A stretch of DNA of 59,827 bases from positions 1 to 59,827 of the forward strand of contig CAMVIT010000012.1 in assembly GCA_947167635.1 (NCBI GenBank). The letters run 5' to 3'. Every line of letters starts with the position of its first letter. Within the stretch, counting starts at the first letter, position 1. Position numbers and translations under genes: made by a program. Below, in pieces: positions 40,887 through 49,418 of this stretch. A model generated the notes under the pieces. The model ran no database searches. It was not told the origin of the DNA and was given only the letters and a program-made list of their open reading frames with translations. The DNA is from F23-D06 sp947167635. Its GTDB lineage: Bacteria; Bacteroidota; Bacteroidia; Bacteroidales; WCHB1-69.

Positions 40887-40928
40887 GAATAATTTGATTT
40901 GAATAATCCAATTTGAATAATTCGATGA
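40887..40928 (+). repeat. Three 14-bp tandem repeats before ATPase E
   Basis: GAATAATTTGATTT, GAATAATCCAATTT and GAATAATTCGATGA follow each other without gaps, just upstream of the -7 box TATTTTTG (40936-40943). They are candidate operator sites. Confidence 0.55.
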
Positions 40929-40962
40929 TTTTTCGTATTTTTGCCGCCGAAATGTTTTGGAT

Positions 40963-42126
40963 ATGAGAAATACAGAAAACCCATTTACCGTGATTGGACG
41001 AATCAAACCGGAATATTTCTGCGACAGAAAAGCAGAATCTGACCGACTCGTCAAACTCTTGCGCAACGGCAACAATGTACTGCTGAAATCAGACCGCCGC
41101 ATGGGTAAGACAGGACTGATCCAATTTTGTTTTGACAAAGCAGAGTTGCACGACCATTATTACACCTTCTTCGTTGACATTCTGCATACCAGCTGCCTGC
41201 AGGAACTGGTACATGAACTCGGACGCGCCGTTTATGAGCAGACGGTTCCGCGCGGCAAAAAAATGACGCAAAGTTTTGTGCGAATCCTCAAAAGTATCAG
41301 TGGGAAAATGGGCTTCGACGGCAATACCGGACTCCCCACATTCTGTCTTGGACTGGGTGATATCGAACAGCCGGCATTTACTTTGAAGGAAATTTTCCAG
41401 TACCTGCAAGCCGCAGACAAACCTTGCATTGTGGCCATAGACGAGTTCCAGCAAATCGCCAAATACCCGGAAAAAAATGTGGAGGCACTGCTGCGGGGAC
41501 ATATCCAGCAGGTAAACAATTGTAATTTCGTCTTCGCCGGCAGCGAGAAACATCTGCTGGGCATGATGTTTGAAAACGGGAACAGACCTTTCTACAAAAG
41601 CGCAGACAATATGGATCTATTGCCTATCGACCGTGATGTATATGTGGATTTCATTTGCCAGATGTTTGGAAATCACGAAAGAAAAATGGAAAGACAAATT
41701 GCTGAAGTCGCGTATGATGCATTTGAAGGACACACTTATTACGTGCAAAAAACAATGAATGAAGCATTTTCCAACACCGATAAAGGAGCTGAATGTACTG
41801 TTGAAACCATTATTCTTTCCATTCAAAATATCTTGGAGGATAACAGCACCCACTACCGGGAGATGCTCTCCAACTTGCCTGCCAGCCAAAAGGCATTGCT
41901 TTACGCCATTGCAATAGACGGCTGGGCATCGCAAATTACCTCAGCTGTTTTTGTGAAACGCCATAAATTACTGTCTCCCAGCTCAGTACAGGCAGCCATA
42001 AAAAAACTCTTAGGCGAGGAGTTAGTAGTGGAGCACAACAAACGTTACCGGGTGAACGACCGTTTCCTCGGGATATGGATTCGACGGATAATGGGGATTC
42101 CCTATTCCCTAATCACTAATCACTAA
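40963..42126 (+). CDS. P-loop ATPase of the archaeal-ATPase type (copy E)
   Basis: The 387-residue protein (start MRNTENPFTVIGRIKPEYFC) has P-loop LKSDRRMGKTGLIQF and Walker B CIVAIDEFQQIAKYPE. It ends with a winged-helix-like part (ITSAVFVKRHKLLSPSSVQA, VEHNKRYRVNDRFLGIW). It is a diverged paralogue of copy D. The spacer after it is a simple ACTAATC repeat, then the exonuclease gene. Confidence 0.83.
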   Translation: MRNTENPFTVIGRIKPEYFCDRKAESDRLVKLLRNGNNVLLKSDRRMGKTGLIQFCFDKAELHDHYYTFFVDILHTSCLQELVHELGRAVYEQTVPRGKKMTQSFVRILKSISGKMGFDGNTGLPTFCLGLGDIEQPAFTLKEIFQYLQAADKPCIVAIDEFQQIAKYPEKNVEALLRGHIQQVNNCNFVFAGSEKHLLGMMFENGNRPFYKSADNMDLLPIDRDVYVDFICQMFGNHERKMERQIAEVAYDAFEGHTYYVQKTMNEAFSNTDKGAECTVETIILSIQNILEDNSTHYREMLSNLPASQKALLYAIAIDGWASQITSAVFVKRHKLLSPSSVQAAIKKLLGEELVVEHNKRYRVNDRFLGIWIRRIMGIPYSLITNH

Positions 42127-42151
42127 TCAAATTCACTGTTCACCAACCACA

Positions 42152-42646
42152 ATGACCGACTTTGCCGCCATAGATTTCGAGACCGCTAACGGACAGCGCA
42201 GCAGCGTGTGCAGCGTGGGCGTGGTGGTGGTGCGCGGCGGCGTCATCACCGACACGTTCTACTCGCTCATCCATCCCGAACCCGACTATTACGCCTGGTT
42301 CTGCCAGGAGGTACACGGACTCTCGCATGAGGACACCGACGACGCGCCCGTGTTCCCCGTGGTGTGGCGACAGATCGAGCCGCTCATCGCCGGACTGCCC
42401 CTCGTGGCACACAACAGTCCCTTCGACGAGGGCTGCCTCAGGGCCGTGTTCCGCGTCTATCAGATGGACTATCCCGACTACCAATTCCTTTGTACCTGCC
42501 GGGCTTCGCGTCGCCATTTCGGCCGCCGCTTGCCCAACCACCAGCTGCACACCGTGGCCGAGGCTTGCGGTTGCCCGATGACAAACCACCACCACGCATT
42601 GGCCGACGCGGAGGCCTGCGCAAAAATCGCAATGCAACTGCTGTAG
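42152..42646 (+). CDS. DnaQ-like DEDDh 3'-5' exonuclease
   Basis: The 164-residue protein covers one exonuclease domain. Exo I is AAIDFETANG (Asp8, Glu10), Exo II is LVAHNSPFDEG, and Exo III is HHALADAEACAK with the DEDDh His and Asp. Such stand-alone domains act in repair or as DNA polymerase III epsilon-like proofreaders. A copy of its first 12 codons is fused to a glycohydrolase tail at 16597. Confidence 0.9.
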   Translation: MTDFAAIDFETANGQRSSVCSVGVVVVRGGVITDTFYSLIHPEPDYYAWFCQEVHGLSHEDTDDAPVFPVVWRQIEPLIAGLPLVAHNSPFDEGCLRAVFRVYQMDYPDYQFLCTCRASRRHFGRRLPNHQLHTVAEACGCPMTNHHHALADAEACAKIAMQLL

Positions 42647-42730
42647 GGATGACAATAGCAGATGACGGGACGACAACTGGGACATAATCATAAAAAAGTA
42701 GTCTCAAATTGTAGTTCCCAACAAAAAACA

Positions 42731-42738
42731 TATCTTTG
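42731..42738 (+). promoter_or_regulatory. -7 promoter box
   Basis: TATCTTTG lies 8 bp before the ATG at 42747, so either the leader is very short or the second Met (codon 5) is used. There is no dyad at the family offset here. Confidence 0.5.
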
Positions 42739-42746
42739 CCGCATAA

Positions 42747-43328
42747 ATGAAGCGTGAAATGAAAAAGCTAAAGAAGACACCTCGATACGTCACGGAAGAG
42801 GTTCACGCCGAGCGAACCAAATCTCCTGTCCCTATCGGACGTTCCGAGGTGACCGATGCCGACATAGAGTACGTTCAGAGCATTTTGAAAGAGGATCACA
42901 ACTTTTTCTCCCAAACGCTTTCCGACATGCTTCATAAAGAGTGGCGAGACGAGATCCCATACGATGATTCTTCCGTCGTCCAACACATGTATTACCTGCA
43001 CCACACGCAAGCCAGACGCTGGACGGTGGAAGATTACCGCAGCCTGCTCTATCAAGAAGCCGCATTGGGGACCATCTTCCCCATCATCCTTCCTAAAGTG
43101 TTCGAAATCCTTCAGTACGACATCAAAGCGGACGGCGGTTTCTACGAAGGCGACCTGCTTGATGCCGTTTTGGGAATAAGCCCTGACTTTTGGAAAGAGC
43201 ACCAAGAACTGTATGATACAGCTTGCAGGCTGATCAGAAACAACATGGAAACATTGTCGAAAACAGAATATTCCACTGACAAAAAGATTTTGGAGGACGC
43301 CACCGCCTTTTTGGAAATGAACGAGTAA
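42747..43328 (+). CDS. Hypothetical acidic protein, 193 residues
   Basis: I do not recognise a family with confidence. The protein is helical, with IEYVQSILKEDHNFFSQTL, WTVEDYRSLLYQEAALGTIF and a tail ILEDATAFLEMNE. The last part (LVLYDTACRLIRNN-like run and ILEDATAFL) reminds me of contact-dependent inhibition immunity proteins, but this is weak. It is convergent with the truncated AbiEii-like gene, 4 bp apart. Confidence 0.65.
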   Translation: MKREMKKLKKTPRYVTEEVHAERTKSPVPIGRSEVTDADIEYVQSILKEDHNFFSQTLSDMLHKEWRDEIPYDDSSVVQHMYYLHHTQARRWTVEDYRSLLYQEAALGTIFPIILPKVFEILQYDIKADGGFYEGDLLDAVLGISPDFWKEHQELYDTACRLIRNNMETLSKTEYSTDKKILEDATAFLEMNE

Positions 43329-43332
43329 CGCA

Positions 43333-43722
43333 CTACAACTCTTGCAGAGAAGGGGTTACTATGTTGTTGTAAACAAATCCCTTGCCTAATTCAGGAACGG
43401 AATTTTCAGGACGGAAGAACGAAATCTTAACGTTACCGTTTACAAATATTTGGAGCTGGTTTCTGCTTAAGAACTCTTTTCTGCAATCAGGATAAGCTTC
43501 TGAAATAGTATTTGAAATGGCAGCAAAATCAAGTTGAGGTCGTTCTTTCCTGATCCCAAGAAGCTCAAAATCAAGATCTTCACTTTTCCGATGCTGCATT
43601 TGAAGAGACTGCGCAGTGCCACCACACAGATAAAGCCCTTTAATGATTTCCATCTGCGATATTGTCTCAAATACAGGAACAGTTTCCGGTCTAAGCCCTT
43701 GCTTCCAATTTTGGTTTTCCAT
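43333..43722 (-). pseudogene. Truncated AbiEii-type nucleotidyltransferase toxin
   Basis: The 129-residue frame contains the nucleotidyltransferase motif LCGGTAQSLQMQHRKSEDLD, the G-G-T...D-x-D pattern of AbiEii/AbiGii toxins, and a following VKISFFRPENSVPELGKGF strand. Family members continue for another 100 or more residues. Here the frame ends at LQEL and the next gene follows 4 bp away, so the C-terminal part seems lost. It could still be a short variant. Confidence 0.65.
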
Positions 43723-44041
43723 AGCGTTTCAGGTATTTGTCAGGGTTCTTGATGTCAAAAAACATGGCCGCCAGAAGCCAGTTAAGGATGTCATAGTAAG
43801 CGCCTTGCGAGACAAGCCGTTCACGCCAAACATCACGCAGGTAGTGCATCGGATAAATTTCACTCAATTTGTGAAGATCCTCAAATTCAAGATAAAGCAA
43901 GGCCTTTTCTATAAGAAGCTCGTCGTCAATGGCTTTTGGATTCTTGACATACGACCACATGCAGCCTTTTTTTTCCAAATGCCGCCAGAGAAGCCTCTTT
44001 CTGTGCTCCAAAATGCCATTGTCAAGTTTATTGCCATACAT
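43691..44041 (-). CDS. Putative partner of the AbiEii-type gene
   Basis: The 116-residue product (MYGNKLDNGILEHRKRLLWR, DLHKLSEIYPMHYLRDVWRE, ILNWLLAAMFFDIKNPDKYL) overlaps the toxin-like gene by 32 bp, the usual layout of type IV toxin-antitoxin pairs. It lacks the winged-helix antitoxin head I would expect of AbiEi. A minus-strand -7 box (TATTTTTG) at 44049-44056 lies only 8 bp before this ATG. The mRNA would be nearly leaderless, and the Met codon at 44059 lies upstream of the box. Confidence 0.6.
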   Translation of the reverse strand: MYGNKLDNGILEHRKRLLWRHLEKKGCMWSYVKNPKAIDDELLIEKALLYLEFEDLHKLSEIYPMHYLRDVWRERLVSQGAYYDILNWLLAAMFFDIKNPDKYLKRYGKPKLEARA

Positions 44042-44135
44042 GATGCGGCAAAAATACATTTTTTATTTTTCCCCTCCACCCAAGATTTTCTCCCCCTTTT
44101 CCGTTTAAATAATAGAACCAACAACCAAAACCATT

Positions 44136-45149
44136 ATGAGAAAAAGACATATCCTGTTCTTTGTGCTTTTGTGCGCGGTTTTTGCGGCTTTTGCACAGAA
44201 GAATTCCTGCTGCACAAAGAATTACGAGACGGCCTCCTACCTCACCTGCTTTGGGCCGGACTCTCTGCACAGGAATGGAGAGTACCTTGCCTCCATCGAA
44301 TGGCTCCGCAACGACACCATTGCGAAGGATTACTTGCGATACTACCAAATAGCTGCCGACTGGATTATGCTCGGCCAGAAGGATTCCGCCATCTTATACC
44401 TCAACCGGTTCATTGACTGCTCGCCCGACGACAGGATGATCTTTGCGGACAAACGGTGGATTCCGCTGTCGTCCGATCCTGCCAAATGGACTCCCATCGT
44501 GAAGCGGGTTGAGGAGGCGTATGTCGCCTGTCTGGACTCCGTAACCCACAAAGATTTAGCATTGGAACTGTTTTATTTGGGCATTGAAGACCAATTGTAC
44601 AGAGCTTATAGAGGTGTTTTGATGCAATTCCCCGACAGTTCGGAATATTCGGCAATAGACGACGAGATGTACGACCGGTTTGTCCGCACCAAGGAAATCT
44701 ACAGCGAATACGGTTTTCCGACCATTTCAATGGTGGGCAAACATGCCAGCACACAAGCTTTTCTGTTGTTACAGCATTCACCCTACATTCGGAAATACTA
44801 CAAACTGATTAAGCGGGCATACCTAAACGGCGAGATTGACCCCGTTCAATATGCCATGGTGACGGACCGCCTCCTTACGGAAGATGGGAAGCCGCAACTC
44901 TATGGCACACAGGCGATAAAGAGTACCCGTACGGAAAAGTATTTTCCAGACCAATATATCATTTGGCCGATAAAAGACTTCGCCAACGTGAACCAAAGAA
45001 GGGCGGAAATGGGGTTTGCCAGCACGGTTGAAGAGAACGCCAAACGGCTGGATGCCATCATCCCGGAAGAATATTACGCCGGCAAGGTGCCTATGCGGTA
45101 CGTGGGAAGAGATAAGGTTCGGATTTGGCTTCCAAAAAAATGTCGATGA
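44136..45149 (+). CDS. Secreted DUF6624-type protein
   Basis: The 337-residue protein has a signal peptide (ILFFVLLCAVFAAFAQ). In its C-terminal half it has the DUF6624 pattern: MVGKHASTQAFLLLQHS, YYKLIKRAYLNGEID, MVTDRLLTEDGKPQLYGTQ. A TPR-like stretch (WIMLGQKDSAILYLNRFI) precedes it. Function unknown. It is the first gene on the right side of the island. Confidence 0.78.
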   Translation: MRKRHILFFVLLCAVFAAFAQKNSCCTKNYETASYLTCFGPDSLHRNGEYLASIEWLRNDTIAKDYLRYYQIAADWIMLGQKDSAILYLNRFIDCSPDDRMIFADKRWIPLSSDPAKWTPIVKRVEEAYVACLDSVTHKDLALELFYLGIEDQLYRAYRGVLMQFPDSSEYSAIDDEMYDRFVRTKEIYSEYGFPTISMVGKHASTQAFLLLQHSPYIRKYYKLIKRAYLNGEIDPVQYAMVTDRLLTEDGKPQLYGTQAIKSTRTEKYFPDQYIIWPIKDFANVNQRRAEMGFASTVEENAKRLDAIIPEEYYAGKVPMRYVGRDKVRIWLPKKCR

Positions 45150-45420
45150 AATGGCATCCTTTATATCGAGCTGTTGCCCCTTAAAGGGGCATGGTGTCGT
45201 CCCTTCGGGACGAATGAAACCCACAAGGGCATCCGGTCCTACCGAGCAGTCGCCCCTACCGGGGCTATTCGGGAATCATGCCGATGTCCCGACCCGTAAC
45301 ATGCATCGCAATGTCCCGACAGGGACAAAAGCTCGGTAGAAAGGGGGCATTTCGGTTGCCACAGACCCCGGTAGGGGTCAAAGCTCGGTAGAAATTTTGT
45401 CAGACATCCCGCCATCTTGT
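45150..45420. repeat. Array of REP-like hairpins
   Basis: No gene. Consecutive small hairpins are visible: GCCCCTTAAAGGGGC, GTCCCTTCGGGAC, GCCCCTACCGGGGC, GTCCCGACAGGGAC and ACCCCGGTAGGGGT. The tag AAAGCTCGGTAGAAA occurs at about 45327 and 45381 and again at about 48148. The tag CGGTCCTACCGAGC reads on the other strand. Confidence 0.7.
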
Positions 45421-45474
45421 CACCAAAAAGCGGACAATTTGTCAGAAAAGATAAAAAAATTTGGAAATAATTTG

Positions 45475-45491
45475 TTGGCACGCGGTTTGCA
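45475..45491 (+). promoter_or_regulatory. Sigma-54 promoter for hsp20
   Basis: TTGGCACGCGGTTTGCA matches the -24/-12 consensus TTGGCACG-n4-TTGCA without mismatch, with GG and GC separated by exactly 10 bp. It lies about 90 bp before the Hsp20 start. Two copies of TTTTGTCAGA/ATTTGTCAGA at about 45395 and 45438 and a TTGTCACC between them could be activator sites. Confidence 0.75.
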
Positions 45492-45502
45492 TTATAGATA
45501 GC

Positions 45503-45528
45503 GTCGCCGATGCGAGAGCGGAGGCGAC
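45503..45528 (+). promoter_or_regulatory. Leader hairpin of hsp20
   Basis: GTCGCC and GGCGAC enclose a 14-nt loop in the 5' leader, about 10 nt after the sigma-54 promoter. The ribosome-binding site AAAGGAG at 45566-45572 is not covered by it. Confidence 0.4.
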
Positions 45529-45579
45529 AGAATAAGAAAAAACAATAAAAAGTCTAACAATAAAAGAAAGGAGTTCATT

Positions 45580-46005
45580 ATGCTACCCGTTATGTTTAAA
45601 AACAGTTGGTTTCCTACCATGTTTGAAGATTTCTTGAACAGCGACATCATGCCGCGCAACAACAACACAGCTCCGGCCGTGAATGTTAGAGAAGATGAAA
45701 AGGCCTACACGATGGAAGTGGCCGCCCCCGGCATCAAGAAGGAATTCTGCCGCGTGAGCATCAACGACGAAGGCAACCTCTGCGTCGCCATCGAGAACAA
45801 GATGGAACACAAGGAAGAGGAGAAAAAGCACCACTATCTGCGCCGCGAGTTCTCCTACGCGAACTACGAGCAGAACTACACCCTGCCCGAGGACGTCGAC
45901 AAGGACCACATCGAAGCTAAAGTGGAGCACGGAATCCTCACCATCACCCTGCCGAGAGTGCAGAAAGAGGAACCCAAACTCGCCCGTACCATCGCCATCG
46001 GGTAA
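45580..46005 (+). CDS. Hsp20 small heat-shock protein
   Basis: This ATP-independent holdase forms oligomers that keep unfolding proteins soluble. The 141 residues hold a short N-terminal arm and the alpha-crystallin domain from about 28 to 128 (AVNVREDEKAYTMEVAAPGI, LRREFSYANYEQNYTLPEDV, VEHGILTITLPRV), ending with a short tail RTIAIG. AAAGGAG precedes the ATG. Expression from a sigma-54 promoter is indicated by the upstream sequence, which is unusual for this family. Confidence 0.93.
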   Translation: MLPVMFKNSWFPTMFEDFLNSDIMPRNNNTAPAVNVREDEKAYTMEVAAPGIKKEFCRVSINDEGNLCVAIENKMEHKEEEKKHHYLRREFSYANYEQNYTLPEDVDKDHIEAKVEHGILTITLPRVQKEEPKLARTIAIG

Positions 46006-46029
46006 TTTTCAATCAAAGCCAATGATTTT

Positions 46030-46063
46030 ACGCCGCATTCGCAAGAGTGCGGCGTTTTTTTTT
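46030..46063 (+). terminator. Rho-independent terminator of hsp20
   Basis: ACGCCGCA and TGCGGCGT form a GC-rich stem followed by nine T residues. Confidence 0.8.
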
Positions 46064-46108
46064 ACCCTATTCACAAAAAATGTATTTTTGCACCCTAATT
46101 TTTGCAAA

Positions 46109-47425
46109 ATGAGAAAGATAGTCTTATTGTGGTTCTGTATCGCCCTGACAACCAGCCTTATAGCGCAAGATACGACCAAAACCTACTGGAAAAACGGCAA
46201 GCTGATGTCCATCGGCGTGCAGAAGAAAGGCATTGAGCAGGGACACTGGGTCTATTACCACAACAACGGGATAAAATGGACCGAGGGCGACTACCGCGAC
46301 GGCCTCAAGGTGGGTGTTTGGAAAGTTTGGTACGACGACGGCAAACTCGGTCAGGAATACCACGCCGACAACGGCCCGTTCAAAAGCTGGTTCCAGTCGG
46401 GCAGAACAGAATCGGAAGGACAATTCAAGGACGGTCAGCGCGACGGCGAATGGACTTTCTACCATCCTAACGGTCAGCTATACAAGAAAGTAATGTACAT
46501 CGCGGACAGCGTTCACGGCCACGTCGTTGAGTATTTTGACAACGGGGAGAAGTACTTCGAAGGCACCTACGATATGGGGCTGCTCGAAGGCGACGCTTGC
46601 TGGTGGCAACGCGGCGGCAAGAAGGAGATGGAAGGCAAGCTGGTGCACGGACTCCAACAAGGACTATGGAAATTCTACGATTCCGAAGGCCGATTGGGCA
46701 GCGAAGGCAACTTTGACAACGGACTGCAGAACGGCGTGTGGACCTACTTCTATGAAAACGGAAGCGTATGGCGCAAAGGCAATTACGTAAACGGAAAACG
46801 CGAAGGCCTATGGAAAGCATGGTTCGAAGACGGCAAACTGCAACGCGAGGGCACGTTCGTGAACGACAAGGAAAACGGACTGTGGACCGCCTACTTCCCG
46901 AACGGCAAGGTTAAAGACCGCGGCACGTTCAAAGATGCTGTGATGGACGGCTATTGGGAAGGCTGGTTCGAGAACGGCTACAAAAAGTACGAGAACAACT
47001 ACAAAGACGGCGAATTGCACGGGCTCTCCACGATTTACTGGGAAGAGTCGGGCAAGATGCACCGTCAGGGGAAATATGTCAACAACGCGAAAAACGGTGT
47101 CTGGAACGAATACGCCCAAAACGGGCACATCCTGTCCAAGGGCAAATACACCAACGACATGAAGGAGGGCAAATGGGTGTTCTTCAACATGCATGAAAAG
47201 ATGGTCCGGCAACAGAATTTCGTTCACAACGTGCCGGAAGGCCCCTTCACCGAATACTACGACAACGGCGTGAAGCACACGCAGGGAGCGTTCAAAAACC
47301 GTGTGAAACACGGCAAATGGTCGAGCTGGACACCGCAAGGGAAATTGTATTACAGCGCCATCTTCGAGAATGGCCACAAAGTGAAAGAAGTATATGCCGC
47401 AGATCCGAACAGACCTGCCTTTTAA
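46109..47425 (+). CDS. Secreted MORN-repeat protein
   Basis: The 438-residue protein starts with a signal peptide (VLLWFCIALTTSLIAQ). It consists of about 16 MORN-like repeats of 22-24 residues, each of the form G-x-x-x-x-G-x-W-x-x-Y/F-x-x-N-G-x (for example GHWVYYHNNGIKWTEGDYRD, GVWTYFYENGSVWRKGNYVN). Such YwqK-type repeat proteins are common in Bacteroidetes, and their role is unclear. The start was chosen after the -7 box TATTTTTG at 46083-46090. Confidence 0.85.
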   Translation: MRKIVLLWFCIALTTSLIAQDTTKTYWKNGKLMSIGVQKKGIEQGHWVYYHNNGIKWTEGDYRDGLKVGVWKVWYDDGKLGQEYHADNGPFKSWFQSGRTESEGQFKDGQRDGEWTFYHPNGQLYKKVMYIADSVHGHVVEYFDNGEKYFEGTYDMGLLEGDACWWQRGGKKEMEGKLVHGLQQGLWKFYDSEGRLGSEGNFDNGLQNGVWTYFYENGSVWRKGNYVNGKREGLWKAWFEDGKLQREGTFVNDKENGLWTAYFPNGKVKDRGTFKDAVMDGYWEGWFENGYKKYENNYKDGELHGLSTIYWEESGKMHRQGKYVNNAKNGVWNEYAQNGHILSKGKYTNDMKEGKWVFFNMHEKMVRQQNFVHNVPEGPFTEYYDNGVKHTQGAFKNRVKHGKWSSWTPQGKLYYSAIFENGHKVKEVYAADPNRPAF

Positions 47426-47489
47426 CCTGTTAAAAAAGCATAAAGCGTTACGAGAGGCAGTTACTAGTTCCAAGTTAAAATTTGTGAAT

Positions 47490-48137
47490 ATGGAAATCAA
47501 GACGTTTCACTTCAACCCGTTGATGGTGAACACTTATATCTTGTCGGACGAGACAAGAGAGGCGGTAATTGTCGATCCTGGCAACTGCCGGTTTTACGAA
47601 GACGGACAAATCCGTGAATATGTGGCCGACAACCATCTGGATATCAAGTATATCATCAATACACATCCGCATCTCGACCACATAGCGGGAAATCCGTGGT
47701 GCAAGAAAGAATACGGTGTTGACATCCTGCTGCACGAGGCGGGAATGAAGGAATACAACCGCGCATACGCCTACGCGACGGTCTTCGGCTTCGAATTGGA
47801 GGATATGCCCGCCCCCGACCGCTACATCCAGGAGGGCGAAACCCTGACATTCGGCAACCAGCATCTGGACGTGTTGTACACGCCCGGCCACTGCGAAGGC
47901 AGCGTCTGTCTGTACAGCGCCGACAACCAGGTGATTTTTACCGGCGATTTGATTTTCGAGTTGAGTGTAGGCCGCAGCGACCTGCCCACCGGCAACGGCG
48001 AGAAGCTTCTGCAGAGCATCCGCGAGAAAATCCTGACCCTGCCCGACGAGGTAACCATCCTTTCCGGCCACGGCGATCCGACCAGCGTGGGGAACGAACG
48101 GAGAAACAACCCGTTTATCAATGGGCAATGGGTATAA
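47490..48137 (+). CDS. Metallo-beta-lactamase fold hydrolase (glyoxalase II-like)
   Basis: The 215-residue protein has the MBL metal motif THPHLDH (H-x-H-x-D-H), then TPGHCEGS, the bridging Asp in VIFTGDLIFE and the last His in LSGHGDPT. The short length fits the YcbL/glyoxalase II-like thiolesterase group without the C-terminal glyoxalase domain. The start at MEIKTFHF was preferred over an upstream in-frame ATG inside the preceding gene's end. Confidence 0.9.
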   Translation: MEIKTFHFNPLMVNTYILSDETREAVIVDPGNCRFYEDGQIREYVADNHLDIKYIINTHPHLDHIAGNPWCKKEYGVDILLHEAGMKEYNRAYAYATVFGFELEDMPAPDRYIQEGETLTFGNQHLDVLYTPGHCEGSVCLYSADNQVIFTGDLIFELSVGRSDLPTGNGEKLLQSIREKILTLPDEVTILSGHGDPTSVGNERRNNPFINGQWV

Positions 48138-48198
48138 AAAGGGGGTAAAAGCTCGGTAGAAAGACATATCAAAATTAGCAATTTTTAACGTTATAAAT

Positions 48199-48786
48199 AT
48201 GATTCCGAAATTTCCAGAGGAGAATTTAGAACAATTAGCCATACATTACAAGGCCATCTTGGGCAATTTGGGCGAGGATCCTGAGCGCGAGGGACTGTTG
48301 AAAACCCCGATGCGCGTGGCCAAGGCGATGGATTTCTTGACGCACGGCTACCGCCAAGACCCGAAAGCGATTCTCGAAAGCGCCCTTTTCCATGAAGATT
48401 ACAAACAAATCGTCGTGGTGAAGGACATCGAGATCTATTCAATGTGCGAACACCACCTGCTGCCGTTCTTCGGCAAGGCGCATATCGGCTACATCCCGAA
48501 CGGCACCATCGTGGGACTGAGCAAGATACCGCGTGTGGTGGAGTGCTTCGCCCGCCGGCTGCAGCTTCAGGAAAGACTCACTACCCAAATCAAAAACTGC
48601 CTCCAAGAAGTCCTCAACCCCCTCGGCGTTGCCGTCGTCATCGAGGCCCAGCACCTCTGCATGTCAATGCGCGGCATCCAGAAGCAGAACTCCGTGACCA
48701 CCACATCGGAGTTCACCGGCGCATTCCTCAAGAACGAAAACACGCGCCAGGAGTTCATGCACCTCATAGGAGCCGATCTGCACTGA
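48199..48786 (+). CDS. folE: GTP cyclohydrolase I
   Basis: FolE converts GTP to 7,8-dihydroneopterin triphosphate, the first step of folate (and queuosine) synthesis. The 195 residues show GEDPEREGLLKTPMRVAKA, the zinc ligands in SMCEHHLLPFFG and AQHLCMSMRG, and the C-terminal VTTTSEFTGAFL. The length is normal. It follows the MBL gene by 61 bp containing one AAAGCTCGGTAGAAA repeat tag. Confidence 0.95.
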   Translation: MIPKFPEENLEQLAIHYKAILGNLGEDPEREGLLKTPMRVAKAMDFLTHGYRQDPKAILESALFHEDYKQIVVVKDIEIYSMCEHHLLPFFGKAHIGYIPNGTIVGLSKIPRVVECFARRLQLQERLTTQIKNCLQEVLNPLGVAVVIEAQHLCMSMRGIQKQNSVTTTSEFTGAFLKNENTRQEFMHLIGADLH

Positions 48787-48824
48787 TTTTCCATGCAAGC
48801 GATACGGATAATATCCGCATCGCC

Positions 48825-49079
48825 TTATAGGTATTTGTTTTTCCCCCCGCGTTTGCGACGCAAGCGTTTCTTTCGCGGACGGTGGTGCTTACGCTTGTAC
48901 AATTCGGCATTGTAAATGAAACTGTCTTCGCGCATTTCGGTTACAAATTCCGAATCGTCGGGATAGGCGCTTTTCTCGTCTGGATGGCTCAGTGTGCACA
49001 CCAGCGGCTTGCCCACCCACTCCGACGGCAGGCAAAGGGTCACCGTGTCTTTTTGGGGCGTAATGAACATTTTTTTCAT
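48825..49079 (-). CDS. Small basic-tailed protein, function unknown
   Basis: An 84-residue protein starts MKKMFITPQKDTVTLCLPSE and ends with a very basic tail (KRKHHRPRKKRLRRKRGGKN). The open frame extends upstream to 49238, but that extension is Cys/Lys-rich and lacks a good start; MKKM is preferred. It resembles small hypothetical proteins of Bacteroidales. It is convergent with folE. Confidence 0.55.
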   Translation of the reverse strand: MKKMFITPQKDTVTLCLPSEWVGKPLVCTLSHPDEKSAYPDDSEFVTEMREDSFIYNAELYKRKHHRPRKKRLRRKRGGKNKYL

Positions 49080-49418
49080 CTTATCATCATTTGGGTTATA
49101 ATCGTTTCCAATCACCCATTTCAATGCAAAATGGCAGCTTTCCACCACTTTTCTGCAAAATGGGCAATCATTTTGTTTTTGCCGTTTTATATTTTTAACA
49201 TATTTATTATCAATAAGATACATTGCAAATATAGACAAAATATGATTCTGAACCCAATGAATATGATTTTTTTTGAATATTATATAATATGGTGACTTTC
49301 AGCTATTTATTGTTTCAGGAAAAAATTAAGAAAACTATAGCGACATAATCAAAAAAAGTGTATTTTTGCAGCCTCAAAAAGGAGCCGCGGTATTCTTGCC
49401 GCAGAAAGCCCTGAAGGA
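49080..49418. other. AT-rich spacer with tRNA promoter
   Basis: No gene is seen apart from the possible upstream extension of the previous frame. TGCAAAATGG is repeated at about 49124 and 49153. The -7 box TATTTTTG at 49361-49368 should drive the tRNA gene. Confidence 0.5.

Noticed and set aside
10000..44000. Transposase or insertion sequence to explain the mosaic
   Set aside because: No DDE or HUH transposase motif and no IS-type terminal repeats were seen in the island.
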